Part shown: in pieces, positions 11,052 to 22,088 of the stretch
How positions within the stretch are numbered: position 1 is the stretch's first letter
Layout of the letters: each line of letters starts with the position of its first letter
From: Protopterus annectens
Lineage: Eukaryota > Chordata > Ceratodontiformes > Protopteridae
Length of the DNA: 64,000 nucleotides
Direction of reading: 5' to 3'
Assembly: GCF_019279795.1 (NCBI RefSeq)
Contig: NC_056729.1
Location: 1,868,068,439 to 1,868,132,438 of the forward strand
Made by a program: the position numbers and the translations under genes
The notes under the pieces: model-generated
Databases searched by the model: none
Told to the model about the DNA's origin: nothing
What the model saw: only the letters and a program-made list of their open reading frames with translations

Positions 11052-11148
11052 CATGGACAGCTTCATGTTTCCTGGATTGCAAATTTACCTCATTTGCATG
11101 GATTTTACCAGCAAATTAGGTAATTTGCATAACATGATGCTGTCCATG
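11052..11148. repeat. Imperfect palindrome (fold-back) at duplication junction
   Basis: Begins CATGGACAGCTTCATG and ends CATGATGCTGTCCATG, near-perfect inverse copies, with inner paired GCAAATTTACCTCATTTGC and GCAAATTAGGTAATTTGC. The fold-back starts at the base after copy A homology ends. It could be a small fold-back transposon or a product of hairpin-mediated breakage. Confidence 0.75.
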
Positions 11149-11669
11149 CAAGACTGGCTTTAGAAGCTCTCGGGCATGCTCTTGCCAACTGTTCCTGGAT
11201 CGCATGGCAAACATATTGCCTGTCTGATGTCTTACTCTACTCTACAACTCTGTGCAAGCTTTCGTAAATCTGGTCCAAAGTCTAAATCTAAAGGAAGTGA
11301 ATACATTATAAATATAATGATAATGAATATAATTATAATAATAATTAATATAATTATTATTAATTGATTAACAATATAATAATAATTAGTATTAAATATT
11401 TGCCTCTTCACTAGCAGATTTAATTTAATGTAATCAGTATGGCAGTGCACAATGTTATTTATTTACATATTTATTTATTTATTTAATGGTAGCCTGTGCA
11501 GATTTTCTTAGGGCACAAATTTAATGTGCAAGCTGTTTTGCACATCTGGGAGGGGAATAGCAATAAGAAAAGAACAGAAAGCAATCAAGGTAAGTGAAAA
11601 CACAGCCTGTAACATCATGGGTAACCTTCATTATAGATTAGGTAATGCCAGTGGGTATATCCATCAATT
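11149..11669. other. Unassigned A/T-rich stretch
   Basis: Contains a low-complexity AAT/ATT-rich run (about 11300-11400) and a TTTA-rich run (about 11459-11485) that may be another LINE or SINE tail. I see no gene here. Confidence 0.5.
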
Positions 11670-11682
11670 AGGGACAACTGTT

Positions 11683-12149
11683 AATAAGAGGAAAGGAAGG
11701 TCTACTAGAGGGTAGTGAGACCAGCTATGTTATATGGGTTGGAGACAGTGGCATTGACAAAAAGGCAGGAGTCAGAGCTTGATGTGGCAGAGCTGAAGAT
11801 GTTAAGATTTGTACTGGGTGTGACGAGGATGGACTGGATTAGGAATAAGTATATTAGAGGGTCAGCCCAGGTTGGAAGGTTTGGAGACAAAGCCAGAGAG
11901 GCAAGATTATGTTGGTTTGGACATGTGCTGAGGAGGGATGCAGAGTATATTGGGAAAAAGATTCTAAGGATGAAGCTGCCAGGTAACAGGAAAAGAGGAA
12001 GGCCTAAGATAAGGTTTATGGATGTGGTGAGAGAGGACATGCAGGTGGTTGGTGTGACAGAGCAAGATGCAGAGGACAGGAAGAAATGGAAACAGTTGAT
12101 CTGCTGTGGCGACCCCTAACGGGAGCAGCGGAAAGAAGAAGAAGAAGAA
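11683..12149 (+). mobile_element. RTE-like LINE, 5'-truncated, with target-site duplication
   Basis: The frame at 11715-12119 encodes the C-terminal tail of RTE-type ORF2: MLYGLETVALTKRQES, LRFVLGVTRMDWIRN, CWFGHVLRR and KRGRPKIRFMDV. It is followed by GGCGACCCCTAACGGGAGCAG and a GAA-repeat end, a 3' end familiar from fish RTE LINEs. AGGGACAACTGTT lies on both sides (11670-11682 and 12149-12161), which fixes the insertion limits. The RT and endonuclease are missing because the copy is truncated to about 470 bases. The remaining reading frame is open, so it is probably fairly young. Confidence 0.88.
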
Positions 12150-12161
12150 GGGACAACTGTT

Positions 12162-13446
12162 CTTTTCTGACGTGGTAAAATTCATTTCTTTAATATACAT
12201 AGTGTTGTGTGTTTTTTCTAAGTTAAAATGGGATGAGGGTTCTGAAAATATATTTATTTTTTGTTTGGGTATTTTCACTGAAGCACAGAGTCTTAAAAAA
12301 TTAACATAGGTTGAAGTGGAAATGAGAAGAAGCAGCTGTGTAAGACATCAGCCAGCAAAACATTAATATGTGTATGTAACTCCAAGGTTATACATGACAT
12401 TTCCTTGAAAAGTGTATTTGTAATAGGTATGAGTAATAACTTTCTTGCATAATGGCTACTATGTCCTTATTACCATGAAAGGTAAAAGGTCAGGTGAAGG
12501 CAAAAGCAAATTGAATTATATTAAGAAACAAAGGGTGCAAATAACAGGGTTCCTGTTACAAGACCGAAGACTCATTCTTTCAAATGCGTCTCAGTCAAAC
12601 ATAAAAGACTGAAAAGGCAAAATATCAAAGCTGCTTTTAAGCAAATTCTTTCCCTGGGAAAGAATTTGCTTGGCCGCTTCATTACTTTGCCATTTTCAGC
12701 ACTGTAGTGCGGTCTCGGAGTTGGCATATTTAAGTGCGGGGGTGTGGGGGGCAAAGTCCACCACTTAATGTAATGTTGTAAAGTGTTTTCTTTTTTTTTT
12801 TGTTGGAACAGCGATTTTATTCCCTTGGAAAAAAATCATTGTTCTGACAGTTCTACATTGCAAGCTTTCGCTTACATAGGGTTGATTAATCAGTGTTCGC
12901 TTTTTTAAGCGTTCGGTGATGTAGTATGGACCCAAATAACAATGTTGTGGGATACACAGTTGCATGGAAATGAGTGCACAAATTTGACAAAAAAAGATTT
13001 TGGGATGGGCATTCAGCAGAATGTCAAGGGCAAAGAGAACATAGAGTAGTAATGCTAATTGTTAGGCTTCAACAGTTATTGAAGATGAAAAAAAGACTAT
13101 AATGGTATAATGGCAAGGGGGTTACTGGAATGGGAGGAGGATTACACTGATATATACTTATATTCCACTGCTTTTATAAAACGTAAGAAAAAATTGGAAG
13201 AAATAATTAGCGTTCAGCAAGGAATATCATTTATGGGTAGGAACTGGCATATGGTCAGCAGTAGAGAAGATGTATTTGGAGGACCTAAAATGGAAACATA
13301 AAAGAGGGGAGATTTCTGAATAAATGCTTGAGAATATTTGTTATGAAAGATGTGAATTCAGTAGTAGGAGCTCTGACATAATCTGCATATTATTCACCAG
13401 GGTACAGTAAATGGGCTAGACTGGATAAAGATTATATTTCACAGCA
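12162..13446. other. Unassigned sequence with a short perfect palindrome
   Basis: No reading frame or repeat family is recognised. The stretch includes the palindrome at 12639-12671 and a second small inverted motif (TTCGCTTTTTTAAGCGTTC near 12897). The remainder is A/T-rich and featureless to me. Confidence 0.5.
12639..12671. repeat. Perfect 15-bp palindrome with 3-base loop
   Basis: AAGCAAATTCTTTCC, then CTG, then GGAAAGAATTTGCTT: both 15-base arms pair without mismatch. It could be a hairpin of a miniature transposon or a cruciform site. No longer terminal repeats were found around it. Confidence 0.85.
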
Positions 13447-13686
13447 TGTATACATAATTAAACAAATGTAAAATCACAACGAAGAGAAAATCCAGGAAAT
13501 CCAAGAATATTTAATGTGCGAGCGCTTTCATTCACAACTACTGAACTTCTTCAGACACATTCATAAAAAACACCCCTCCCTTAAATACATTAAAAACTCA
13601 CATGACACAATTAATTAAAACGCACATAATTTCTTAAAGGTATATCTACTTTTCCACCTTAAGTCCACTTCCATGTTGTCATATAT

Positions 13687-13689
<3 letters not shown>

Positions 13690-13760
<71 letters not shown>
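13690..13760. repeat. AT dinucleotide microsatellite in left PLE arm
   Basis: About 70 bases of uninterrupted AT repeat. A matching run lies at 15392-15458 in the inverted arm. Confidence 0.9.
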
Positions 13761-13762
<2 letters not shown>

Positions 13763-13796
13763 TCAACACAAAGCTTCTACACTAATAATACTTTTG

Positions 13797-14300
13797 TTAA
13801 ACCCTTGTTAGATTCTTTAATCTTAACAGACACATAATGGAACATTGGTCATTTAACCCAGGGGGGCAATGAGCATTAAGTAACAATTGCCACCACAGTT
13901 CCCTTATTTCCAATTGTAATATGGTATGGCCACCCCTATTTCCTTGTGTAATTTGCTCCATAACTCTAAATTGCAAATAGTGGTCTAGATACTCATTTAA
14001 ATGCTTCACAAAAGCATTATTTGCTAAATAGTGGTCTAGATACTCATTTAAATGCTTCACAAAAGCATTATTTGCTTTGTTTTTACTTGTACAATAGTTA
14101 TGCTCATAAATTCTCTCTCTAGTTTTGCGGTCAGTCTGACAGACATAAAACCCTGGGCACATTTGGCACTTAGCTAAATAAATTACACTTCTCGAATTAC
14201 AGTCAAATTTCACTTTTGTAGTAAACTCTAGCCCTTGTATAACGTATTTTGTTCCGATATCTATAAACTTACAATAAGGGCATGCTCCACATATAGACAT
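13797..14300 (-). pseudogene. PLE GIY-YIG endonuclease domain
   Basis: A 167-residue frame with the PLE C-terminal pattern: CPYCKF near the start, then VIYLAKCQMCPGFYVCQTDR and RERIYEH, matching the Cys-rich link and GIY-YIG core. The second half of the GIY-YIG motif reads FYVCQT where FYVGQT is usual, replacing a structural glycine. A 51-base unit is tandemly duplicated in frame (13975-14025, 14026-14076), repeating NAFVKHLNEYLDHYL. Both features suggest a non-functional product. Confidence 0.8.
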
Positions 14301-14686
14301 CCCTCCATTTGGTCACTTTATTAGAGGTTTCCTTTCTAAAATATTTTTCAAGTTGGGACCCTTCTTATGCACTACCTGGGGTACCATCCTCACATTTTTC
14401 TTAAATTCCAAATCCTCCATCAAGATGCATCAATTCTTATTCAAAATATTCTTTATACTGTACACATCGATAGAAAAAGTAGTAATTAAACTAATTTCAT
14501 GATGATTTTTATTTCCAATAGTCTCAGTATTCTTAGGGAAATTTTGTATACTTCCTTGTACATTACCCTCTTTTAGAATGGGTACAAGGTACCCCTTTAC
14601 CTTTTTATTTCAACACACTCCATTTGAAATTCAGACTTAAGGGTAGTCATTCTGGCTGCTCAAACCAATTGCCCCTTAACAATAGA

Positions 14687-14968
14687 TCACTTCTGATAAT
14701 AGGGGTGGCAGCTAGAAAAATGTAGAAAGGAGTTAGAATACATTGATTTTTGGAAAATCTTTGCAATATTACAATCCCTATTATTAACATTCATTAAATC
14801 CACATCCAAGTACGCTATCCTTTCAACCTGAAAATTAGATGTAAATTTCAGGAAAGTTGTACTATTATTCATAACATCAACAATTTCTACTGCTATATCA
14901 CTTCCCCCATTAATAACCATAAATATATCATCCAGATATCTTGTATAATATTCTTTTTTCATCTTCAA
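14687..14968 (-). pseudogene. PLE reverse transcriptase fragment
   Basis: Contains RYLDDIFMVINGG, the catalytic RT motif, then FLKFTSNFQVERIAYLDVDL, typical of the next RT block of PLEs (compare FLDVRV in the element at 1-1728). The upstream fingers region is absent. A frame break separates it from the nuclease domain. Confidence 0.78.
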
Positions 14969-15389
14969 TGTTCAATGTTTCATTACTAAATACATACAGA
15001 TGTTCCCATCGAGCCATCACTAAATTAGAAAGCTGGCCCCGCAAGGGGATGCCATAGCCACTCCACTTTTTTTTGCAAGTAATAAGCTTTTTCAAACATA
15101 AAAAAAGGGGAAAAGGGCTACCTTGTACCCATTCTGAAAGAGGGTAATGTACAAGGAACTATACAAAATTTCCCTAAGAATACGGGTGGCCATACCACAT
15201 TACAACTGGAAAGAAGGGAATTGTGGTGGCAATTGTTACTTAGTGCTCATAGCCCCCCTGGGTTGAATGACCAATGTTCCATTATATGCCTGTTAAGATT
15301 AAAGAATCTAACTAGGGTTTAACATACAGGAATATGAATAATATTATTACTAATTGTATAGTATTATTAGTGTAGAAGCTTTATGTTGA

Positions 15390-15459
<70 letters not shown>

Positions 15460-15749
15460 CTATAAATGGATTTTTAAATATATGACAACATGGAAGTTGA
15501 CTTAAGGTGGAAAAGTAGAGATACATTTAAGCATTTATAAGTGTGATTTAACTGACTGTGACATGTGACTTTTTAATGTATTTAAGGAAGGGTTTTTTTT
15601 ATGAATGTGTCTAAAGAAGTTCATAGTAAAGTAGTTGTGAACAAAAGCGCTCACACATTAAATATTCTTGGATTTCCTGGATTTTCTCTTGGCTGTGATT
15701 TTACATTCGTTTAGTGGTGTTTATTTTTTAGTTCTATGTGTACATAATT

Positions 15750-17320
15750 GAAAGCTTTGACACACATCCAATAACTATTTCAGATATTGCCCCAATAAAA
15801 CTAAGATAACATTGCAGAGTAATGAAGTAAACATGAATCTGTCAAAAAGAGACTGGACACTGGAAATGATTTGAGAGCAAGGAGAGAGAGAGAGATTGCT
15901 TCAGAAGGGATAGCTTGTGAGTGGGTTAAGATAAAATGGAGTTTATAAACAATAGAAACGGGAATGAGAGAGATAGGAAAGAAGTAAATAGGAATTATAT
16001 AGAAGGGGTGACAAAGGTTTAAGTGTTACCAAATAAAGGGGATTTCAAAGAGCAAGAAGAAGAACTGAAGAGTGCAAAAGGAAAAAGACCTTTTACCTTC
16101 CATGGTAATAAGGGTGTATTTGGATAATGTACATGAGTTTAGAAAGGTTGTTGTTACGCAACTATTTTTAATAACCGCAGAACACAAAAACTTTTAGCAC
16201 AATGACTTAGGCTGCAGAAAATAGAGATGGGGGTTGCCAAACTTAAGGACACTATGACAAGTATATTAACCAGAGATCCTATAGAGACATTTTTGGAAAT
16301 TTTATGAAATTTTGTATAAAGCATATGAACGTGGAAACCAAAAAGAGGCACAGGTATAAATGTTTGTTCCAAAGTTAGAGGAAGATGAGGCTTAACAATT
16401 AATAGCTAAGATAAGAAGAGGTAAGACAAAACAGTGAAATGTAATCAGTCAACAGGGAAGTCTGCATGAATAGGCAATATTCTCATAGAAGTTTAGAAGA
16501 TTGGAGGAAGAATGTGATAGAGATCTGGAAGGTTCTGTATTAAAAAAAAGTGGGGGGAGGGGCAGTACCAGTATCTAGAAAGAAAGCTGTGGTGCCTGTA
16601 ATACCCATAAAAGGTAAAGACCCTACAGACACAGCATCATATAGGCACATTTTCATTTTAAACCATGGTTGTATAGTGTTTACCAGCTAAGAGAATTGCA
16701 AAGATGTTGCAAAAATCAATAGAAATGGATCATTGTAGTTTTATAGAAGGGTGGCAAGCATCTGACTACATTAATAGAACAATAATGATCCAAAGGGAAG
16801 GAGAAATTAAGAACATTATACTTTGTTGGTGGGTCTTAATGCAGAGAACACATTTTATAGAGTCATCTGGGAGTAGGGCAGTAGCCATATTTCTTGATAG
16901 AAAAATAAGGCTAGTTAGGAAGCTATATAAATTAAATTGTTTAAAAATTATTTAAAAGATAAATAAAACAAAAAATATATAAAGGGTTGGAGGGAAGAAT
17001 TAATGTGGGAGGGAACAAGGCAGATGCTTTCTCTTTCCCTTTACTTGCTTTCTATTTAGAGCCATTCGCAAATAAAAAAGGGACTCTCAAATTCGAGGCA
17101 CTAAATAGTATTGTAAGCAGGAAAAGATAGTTTCATTTGCAGATGATTTTATTTTGTCATTGAATAATCCAGAAAAAAACATGTTAGTGTTGTGGACCAT
17201 TTTGAGACATTTCAAGTCTTTTCAGGATGTAAAATTAATGAAGATAAAACAAAGACTACAGTGGTTAACTATAAGGGGCCATTTAAGGGCAAGCAGAACC
17301 AGCATCCCTAAAGGGTCTCC
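15750..17320 (+). mobile_element. Old L1-like LINE fragment
   Basis: Forward frames keep phrases of L1 ORF2 RT in the right order: IPIKGKDPTDTASYR (near 16600), SFIEGWQASDYINRTI (near 16740) and FADDFILSLNNPEKN (near 17130). The frames are heavily broken and the ends are not visible. 15750-16500 has no recognisable motif and is included only as probable flank. Confidence 0.65.
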
Positions 17321-17870
17321 TGGCTGCTTCCCTCTGGATGCAGTGGAGGACAGTCTCTCTGTCTCTCTCTCTCTCTTTTTCTCTCTACTCTCCTGCATGG
17401 ATGGCCATCACACATAACTCTTTGGGTGGGGAGAGATAATATTCAGAGGGTATTGCATATTCTTTTTTTATTTGCTGATATTCTTAGGGATCTGATACAG
17501 TTTCTATGAAAACAGTAAAATGTGTTGAAAGAACCCCATGAAAGGAACTTATCTGCCCAGAAGTGAAAGAAAGAAAGAAAGAAAGAAGCTGACTGTCAAG
17601 CCTCAGAAACCTATGATAAACACTGTTGGGGGCGGCAAGAAAATATTAAAGACAGGTTAATGTTTTCTACCTTAGTAGCTCAAGCTTGCATCAGCCTTGG
17701 TGCAAGTGTGGAGAAAGTCAAAGGCTTTGGAAGACTGGCTGCCTGTTATAGTCTTGGCAGAATGGACCCATATAGCTAAGTCTACGTGGGCGTGTTTGAT
17801 GTAGCATCTAAAGTTATAGTAGTGCAGTTCTCCTGCTGGACCTTCCCATACTTGGACTTCTGGCTCGTCT
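17321..17870. other. Unassigned, with simple repeats
   Basis: Contains a CT-rich run (17345-17385) and a GAAA repeat (17565-17587). The rest is unassigned and may be an upstream part of the DIRS element. Confidence 0.45.
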
Positions 17871-18805
17871 CTGCTTGAAGTGAGAGGTTATTTGCTACTG
17901 CTGTGCTTAGCCTTGGACATCTCTGCAAACCTTACAAAATCCAGTCTATGTCCAGTGCAGGCCATACTGTTTATCAGATGCCATCTGGACAGAGGATGTG
18001 TACTCCTCTTCCTGTCACAAAGAACTCACATTCTCAGAGCCTCTGTCCAATGTCTCTTGACCCACTCTTCTCCATCAGCAGTCTTGGTACTTCAGGTACT
18101 AGGTCTCATAGCTTTCACTATAGTCAAGGTTCACCATGCCGATATCACATGCGTATTTTACAGCGCCTAGTAAGGGTTCAATGATACCAGATGTCAGACC
18201 ATCCTGCTACCCCAGTAATGTTGCTTCAGCTCTGCAAAATTCATTTATAATGGTGTCTGTTTTTTCAAACAAATTCAGTGAGAAGATCGTTTGTTCTTCT
18301 TCCTCCAGCAGTGACAATCATGGATGCATCTTCCTTAGGGTAGGGAGGATTTGGAGAAGAGGGTAGTACAAGTAATGTGGAATCAGAGGCCAATCTTCAC
18401 ATAAATATCCGGAAGATGAGGGTGGTTTATTTAGCATTGTGAGAATTTCAGGACCTTCTGTCTCTGGGAATGACATCTGTCCATACAGAAAATATGTCAG
18501 GAATATGTTATTTAAACAAGCAAGGAGAAACTAAATCTTACCCCTTTGTCGACAGGCAATGAGAGTCTGTCAGTGGGTAAGTGCTTTGTAGCATTTTCTC
18601 ATAGCTATGTTAATTTTGCGAAAAGCCAGCTCTCTTACAGGCAGGCTTGACAGAACTATCCTGATGCCTCATGAGTGTTCTCTCAATTCAGTGGTAACTC
18701 ATCAAATTTTTGCCTGCTGAGGCCAGGCTTGCTACACACTCTCTGCTTTACTAACCAACACCAGATGCAGTAGCTACTTTGCCCAGATTCCTCTGGAAGG
18801 CCAGT
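17871..18805 (+). mobile_element. DIRS-like retrotransposon fragment (context of copy B)
   Basis: Forward translation follows the DIRS order through the end of the RT and into RNase H: a TKSSLCPVQAILFI phrase, LGLIAFTIV, HMRILQRLVR, MDASSLG, ANLHINIRKMRVV and YLNKQGETKS. It crosses the left edge of duplication copy B at 18424 without interruption. It is an old copy with many breaks. No terminal repeats or tyrosine recombinase were identified. Confidence 0.65.
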
Positions 18806-18822
18806 CACAAAGCTATGCTCTT

Positions 18823-19110
18823 ATTTATTTATTAATGTTTTTTTACCAGGATAGTCTACTGGGCTAAACAGAGCCCATTTTCAGTGGAGGGTCAGGGAGA
18901 AAAGCTCCAATGCACAAATATAACAAGGTAACTACAGTACTGAAGTGGTTACAACAAGGTGTTACATTATTTACAAGAGTCACTACAGTATAGACATTGT
19001 TAATAAAAAAGATACAACTTGCTACGCATGGTATTTACACTATTTACAAGAGTCACTACTATATAGACAGTGGCAATAAAAAGATATAATTTGCTACATA
19101 AGAAGATTTA
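18823..19110 (-). mobile_element. 3' tail of L2-like LINE or its SINE (copy B)
   Basis: Same sequence as 2127-2420, with single-base differences such as GTTTTTTTACC for GTTTGTTTACC. It is part of the duplicated block and not an independent insertion. Confidence 0.7.
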
Positions 19111-20036
19111 GGAATAAAATGAAACAAAAGACAATAGGTAAGTGAGTTTAAATGATGAGAAATCTGTGATTTCTGAAATCTCTTGGCAGACATTGCGGCC
19201 CTCTGGTCTCCTCTCTGCCTTTCTATCTCTTTCCCTGATATACAGATTCTCACAGAAGGCAGCAGCAGCAGCAAAGCCAATGTGATCTCATTGGTCCACG
19301 CTGACTATGACAAAATAAGGTTTCTTTTACTCCGCCCACATTCAGATCTTCTGTTTTACCTGTCCACTCAGCCTTACCTGGACTTACTTAACCTGAAGTT
19401 AATCACTTGGTTTCTCCATTTTCCTTAATGGCCCAAAACTCATCATTATCCCAGAAAGTAATTTGTGTTATTTCTGTGTGTTAGAAATATTCCATTTATA
19501 AGGTATGTAAAAGTTAAAGAAAGCTTTTTTCTGTATGGGCATGCAATCACAGTACTGGTCCTTCCCCTACCTCTGTTCCAGACATTCTGCAGTTTCTGAC
19601 AGAATTGTTTGGCTGACGTTCTAGTTATTCTGCAGTTAAAGTGCATTTAGCTTCAATTCAATTTTCTCCAGTTATGTTGTGTCTTACAAGCTGTGCAAGG
19701 CCTTTCTAAAAGGAACCTTTCTACTTTGCCTTCCTTTTAAGTGTCTTGATCCACCTTGGAACCACAGTTTTATACTGACCAGAGAGCCTTCTGGGACACC
19801 TTCATCTGAAGGCTCTGTCTTAGAAAACTGTATTTCTTGTGGCAAAGGGTTGCAGAATTATAAGTGTTGCCTTCCTGTCCTCTATTAAATCTTACATAAA
19901 GACAGATTTTCTCTTGGGAGTAATCCTTCTTTATTCCAAAAGTGGCTGCAGAGTATGCATCTACCTGTTTACTGCCCCAGCCACTCTAACCAGGGAAATA
20001 TATTCTTAAAACTCTGCATTCACAGTCATAAACCTT

Positions 20037-20489
20037 TTAGGAAAGATTAACAATTTTCATCTTCTTTTTTTCCAGATTAGAAGAAAAAGTTCCTAAGGTA
20101 ACCCTTTTCAGATGGCTATCTGATTTTATTTTATTTGCATTTTCTTCACATAATGAGCCTCTACACAGCAAACCAAAGGTGTATTTAACACGTTCCCTTG
20201 CAACATCCACAGCCTTTTCCAAGAATGCCTCTGGGGATGACATCTCTGCTGCAACAACTTGGTCTGCATTGCACACCTTTGCCAAACATTCCAAATTGGG
20301 CATATTGTCCAGATCCAGGAGTTCTGAAGGGTATCCTGCCATGAAGCCACCCAAGTGTTCCGTAGCTTGGGATTCTGACCGATCAGGCAGATCAGACTGA
20401 CAAGATAATAAGGATGCCAAAGTTATGTACTTAAGATAACACCAGATCCTTTCCATCCTAGTCCATCCAAAGCAATATCCTCTGTCCAT
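20037..20489 (-). CDS. Unrecognised open frame of 150 residues (copy B)
   Basis: An open reverse-strand frame beginning MDRGYCFGWTRMERIW and containing EHLGGFMAGYPSELLDLDN and EAFLEKAVDVARERVKYTFG. The composition is that of a soluble globular protein; there is no signal peptide, membrane segment or retroelement motif. Upstream of SDLPDRSESQ the sequence TTATTATCTTGTCAG looks like a splice acceptor, so a host exon is possible, but no good donor is seen. In copy A the same stretch is frame-shifted. Function unknown; it may be a pseudogene remnant. Confidence 0.3.
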   Translation of the reverse strand: MDRGYCFGWTRMERIWCYLKYITLASLLSCQSDLPDRSESQATEHLGGFMAGYPSELLDLDNMPNLECLAKVCNADQVVAAEMSSPEAFLEKAVDVARERVKYTFGLLCRGSLCEENANKIKSDSHLKRVTLGTFSSNLEKKKMKIVNLS

Positions 20490-21229
20490 CTCCCTTACAA
20501 ATTGTCTATACTGGGGACCTTACAGGCCATCTGAAATCTCATTTGCCTGTCTCTCCACTCCTCTGTCTGCCATGGCCTTCTGTGGTTAGTCAACAAACTC
20601 AGTCTGAGGACAGTAGTTTCCAATGGGATTATGGCAAGGAAAAGATCTTAAAGGAGCTCAAGGTTTGCAGCACTAGCGTGGCTGGATCAGAGATGACGAC
20701 CAAGTTAATTACCCATCAGTGGTATTGAACAGACTAGGGTGCATTATGGTAAGAACATAAGTTCCATTTACTGAGCTTTGTTTCTCCCAAACCAGTAGCC
20801 ATCTACCTTCTCTTAGGAGTTTTATAGGATGTCTTTGTCTCAGTTTCCCCCCTGATTCCTAACCTCCAGCCTCCAAGAAACCTGACAGATTTTAGGGGTA
20901 CTTGATGCACATAAATGCCTTTATAAAAATCCTTAGACAATTCCCATTTTCTGTTGATGTGGATAGGTCATCTAAGGCCTTTTCTGCTTCTTACCCTGCA
21001 TCAAATGACAAAAGTAGGTGTCTGATACATTTGGAATAAAAGGTTTATACATCTTCCACCTTTGGCATTTAAAAGAATTCATTACCAGTCATACTGCTTT
21101 TATCTCTGGAAACAGATGACTCAATGCTTGGATCCTAAAAGTAACTCAGATTGGTTACAGACTGCAGTAGGCATCCCTTCCATCTTATTTGGTGATCAGT
21201 CCTCATCCAAAATAAAAATCCTCAAATCC

Positions 21230-21985
21230 TGTCAAACCTGCTGGCATGGTTTATGTGGATTTATGTCAGGAATGTGCTTGTTTCTATATAGGTAAAACAG
21301 AGAGGAAATTAGTTAAGTGTATTTATGAGCACATATATGATATTAGCAAGAAAACAACCACAAATGCCATTTTTAAACATATTAGTACATTTCCAAACCA
21401 TTCTTTAAATATGTGGTTTCAGAACAGGTTGAGCAAAGTCCTAGGAGTGTCCCATGACAGTTGCATTTGGAGGAAAGAGAATTATTTTGGCCCTTACACT
21501 GGAACTCATATAAATGACCAGGGGTGAATGAATATGTTTCTACTGCCCAGTTTTAAAATTGAAGGCATTGGAGAGGTAGCGAATTTTAATAATTTTACAT
21601 TTTTTCTTTTTTCTTTTTCCCTTATTTTTCTTTTTGGATGGGGGTTTATTGCATTTTACTTAAACAAGAAAAAACTGTTTTATTACTACATGATGGTTTT
21701 ATTCAACAGTTGTTTAACACTTTTACTGACTGATATATACAGTTTTTGGTGTAGGTAGCTTTAAATTGCTTGATTGTACTTATTTAATTGCACCATATGA
21801 TTGTTCTAAAATGTATTTAAACCATTTGTGGGTGGTATTTTTATCTGTTGAAGTTCTACAAAGTATGGAATGAAAGCATTTATGGAGTTTTGAATAAAAT
21901 TGGCTGTGTTGTTGGATTATCCTGAATGGTCTTGCTTTTTTCCTTGTGCCATAGTAATGAACAAGATCCATTCCAAGCAGGGCCT
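21230..21985 (+). mobile_element. PLE fragment with GIY-YIG domain (copy B)
   Basis: Duplicate of 4540-5290. The frame 21246-21527 has the same GIY-YIG core (CFYIGKTERK, IYEH). It differs from A by a few substitutions in the 3' region. Confidence 0.78.
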
Positions 21986-22088
21986 TCTCTGGTTCTTCAG
22001 TACCTATGTGAATTGCTCATTATTTATTTATTAGGTTCATAGGTTCATGGGTAGGTACTAGGCTATCTGCCCGAAGGCATTTATAAGC

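Larger units (their letters stand above)
13460..15736 (-). mobile_element. Penelope-like element with inverted arms and target duplication
   Basis: Bounded by TGTRTACATAATT at 13447-13459 and 15737-15749 (13 bases, one mismatch). Inside, the reverse strand carries an RT fragment (14968-14687, RYLDDIFMV) and a GIY-YIG domain (14300-13797). The left arm 13460-13943 recurs inverted at 15184-15713, and a further piece 14524-14605 recurs inverted at 15104-15183. The right side is therefore a second, internally deleted copy of the element in head-to-head orientation. Each arm holds a long AT dinucleotide run. PLEs are known for such terminal partial copies. Confidence 0.85.

Noticed and set aside
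11964-12278. Reverse frame over the RTE segment
   Set aside because: Antisense to a recognisable RTE C-terminal frame. Its poly-Phe run is the GAA tail read backwards.
13690-15458. AT-rich inverted arms as a replication origin or matrix site
   Set aside because: The arms are explained by PLE structure and nothing else supports an origin.
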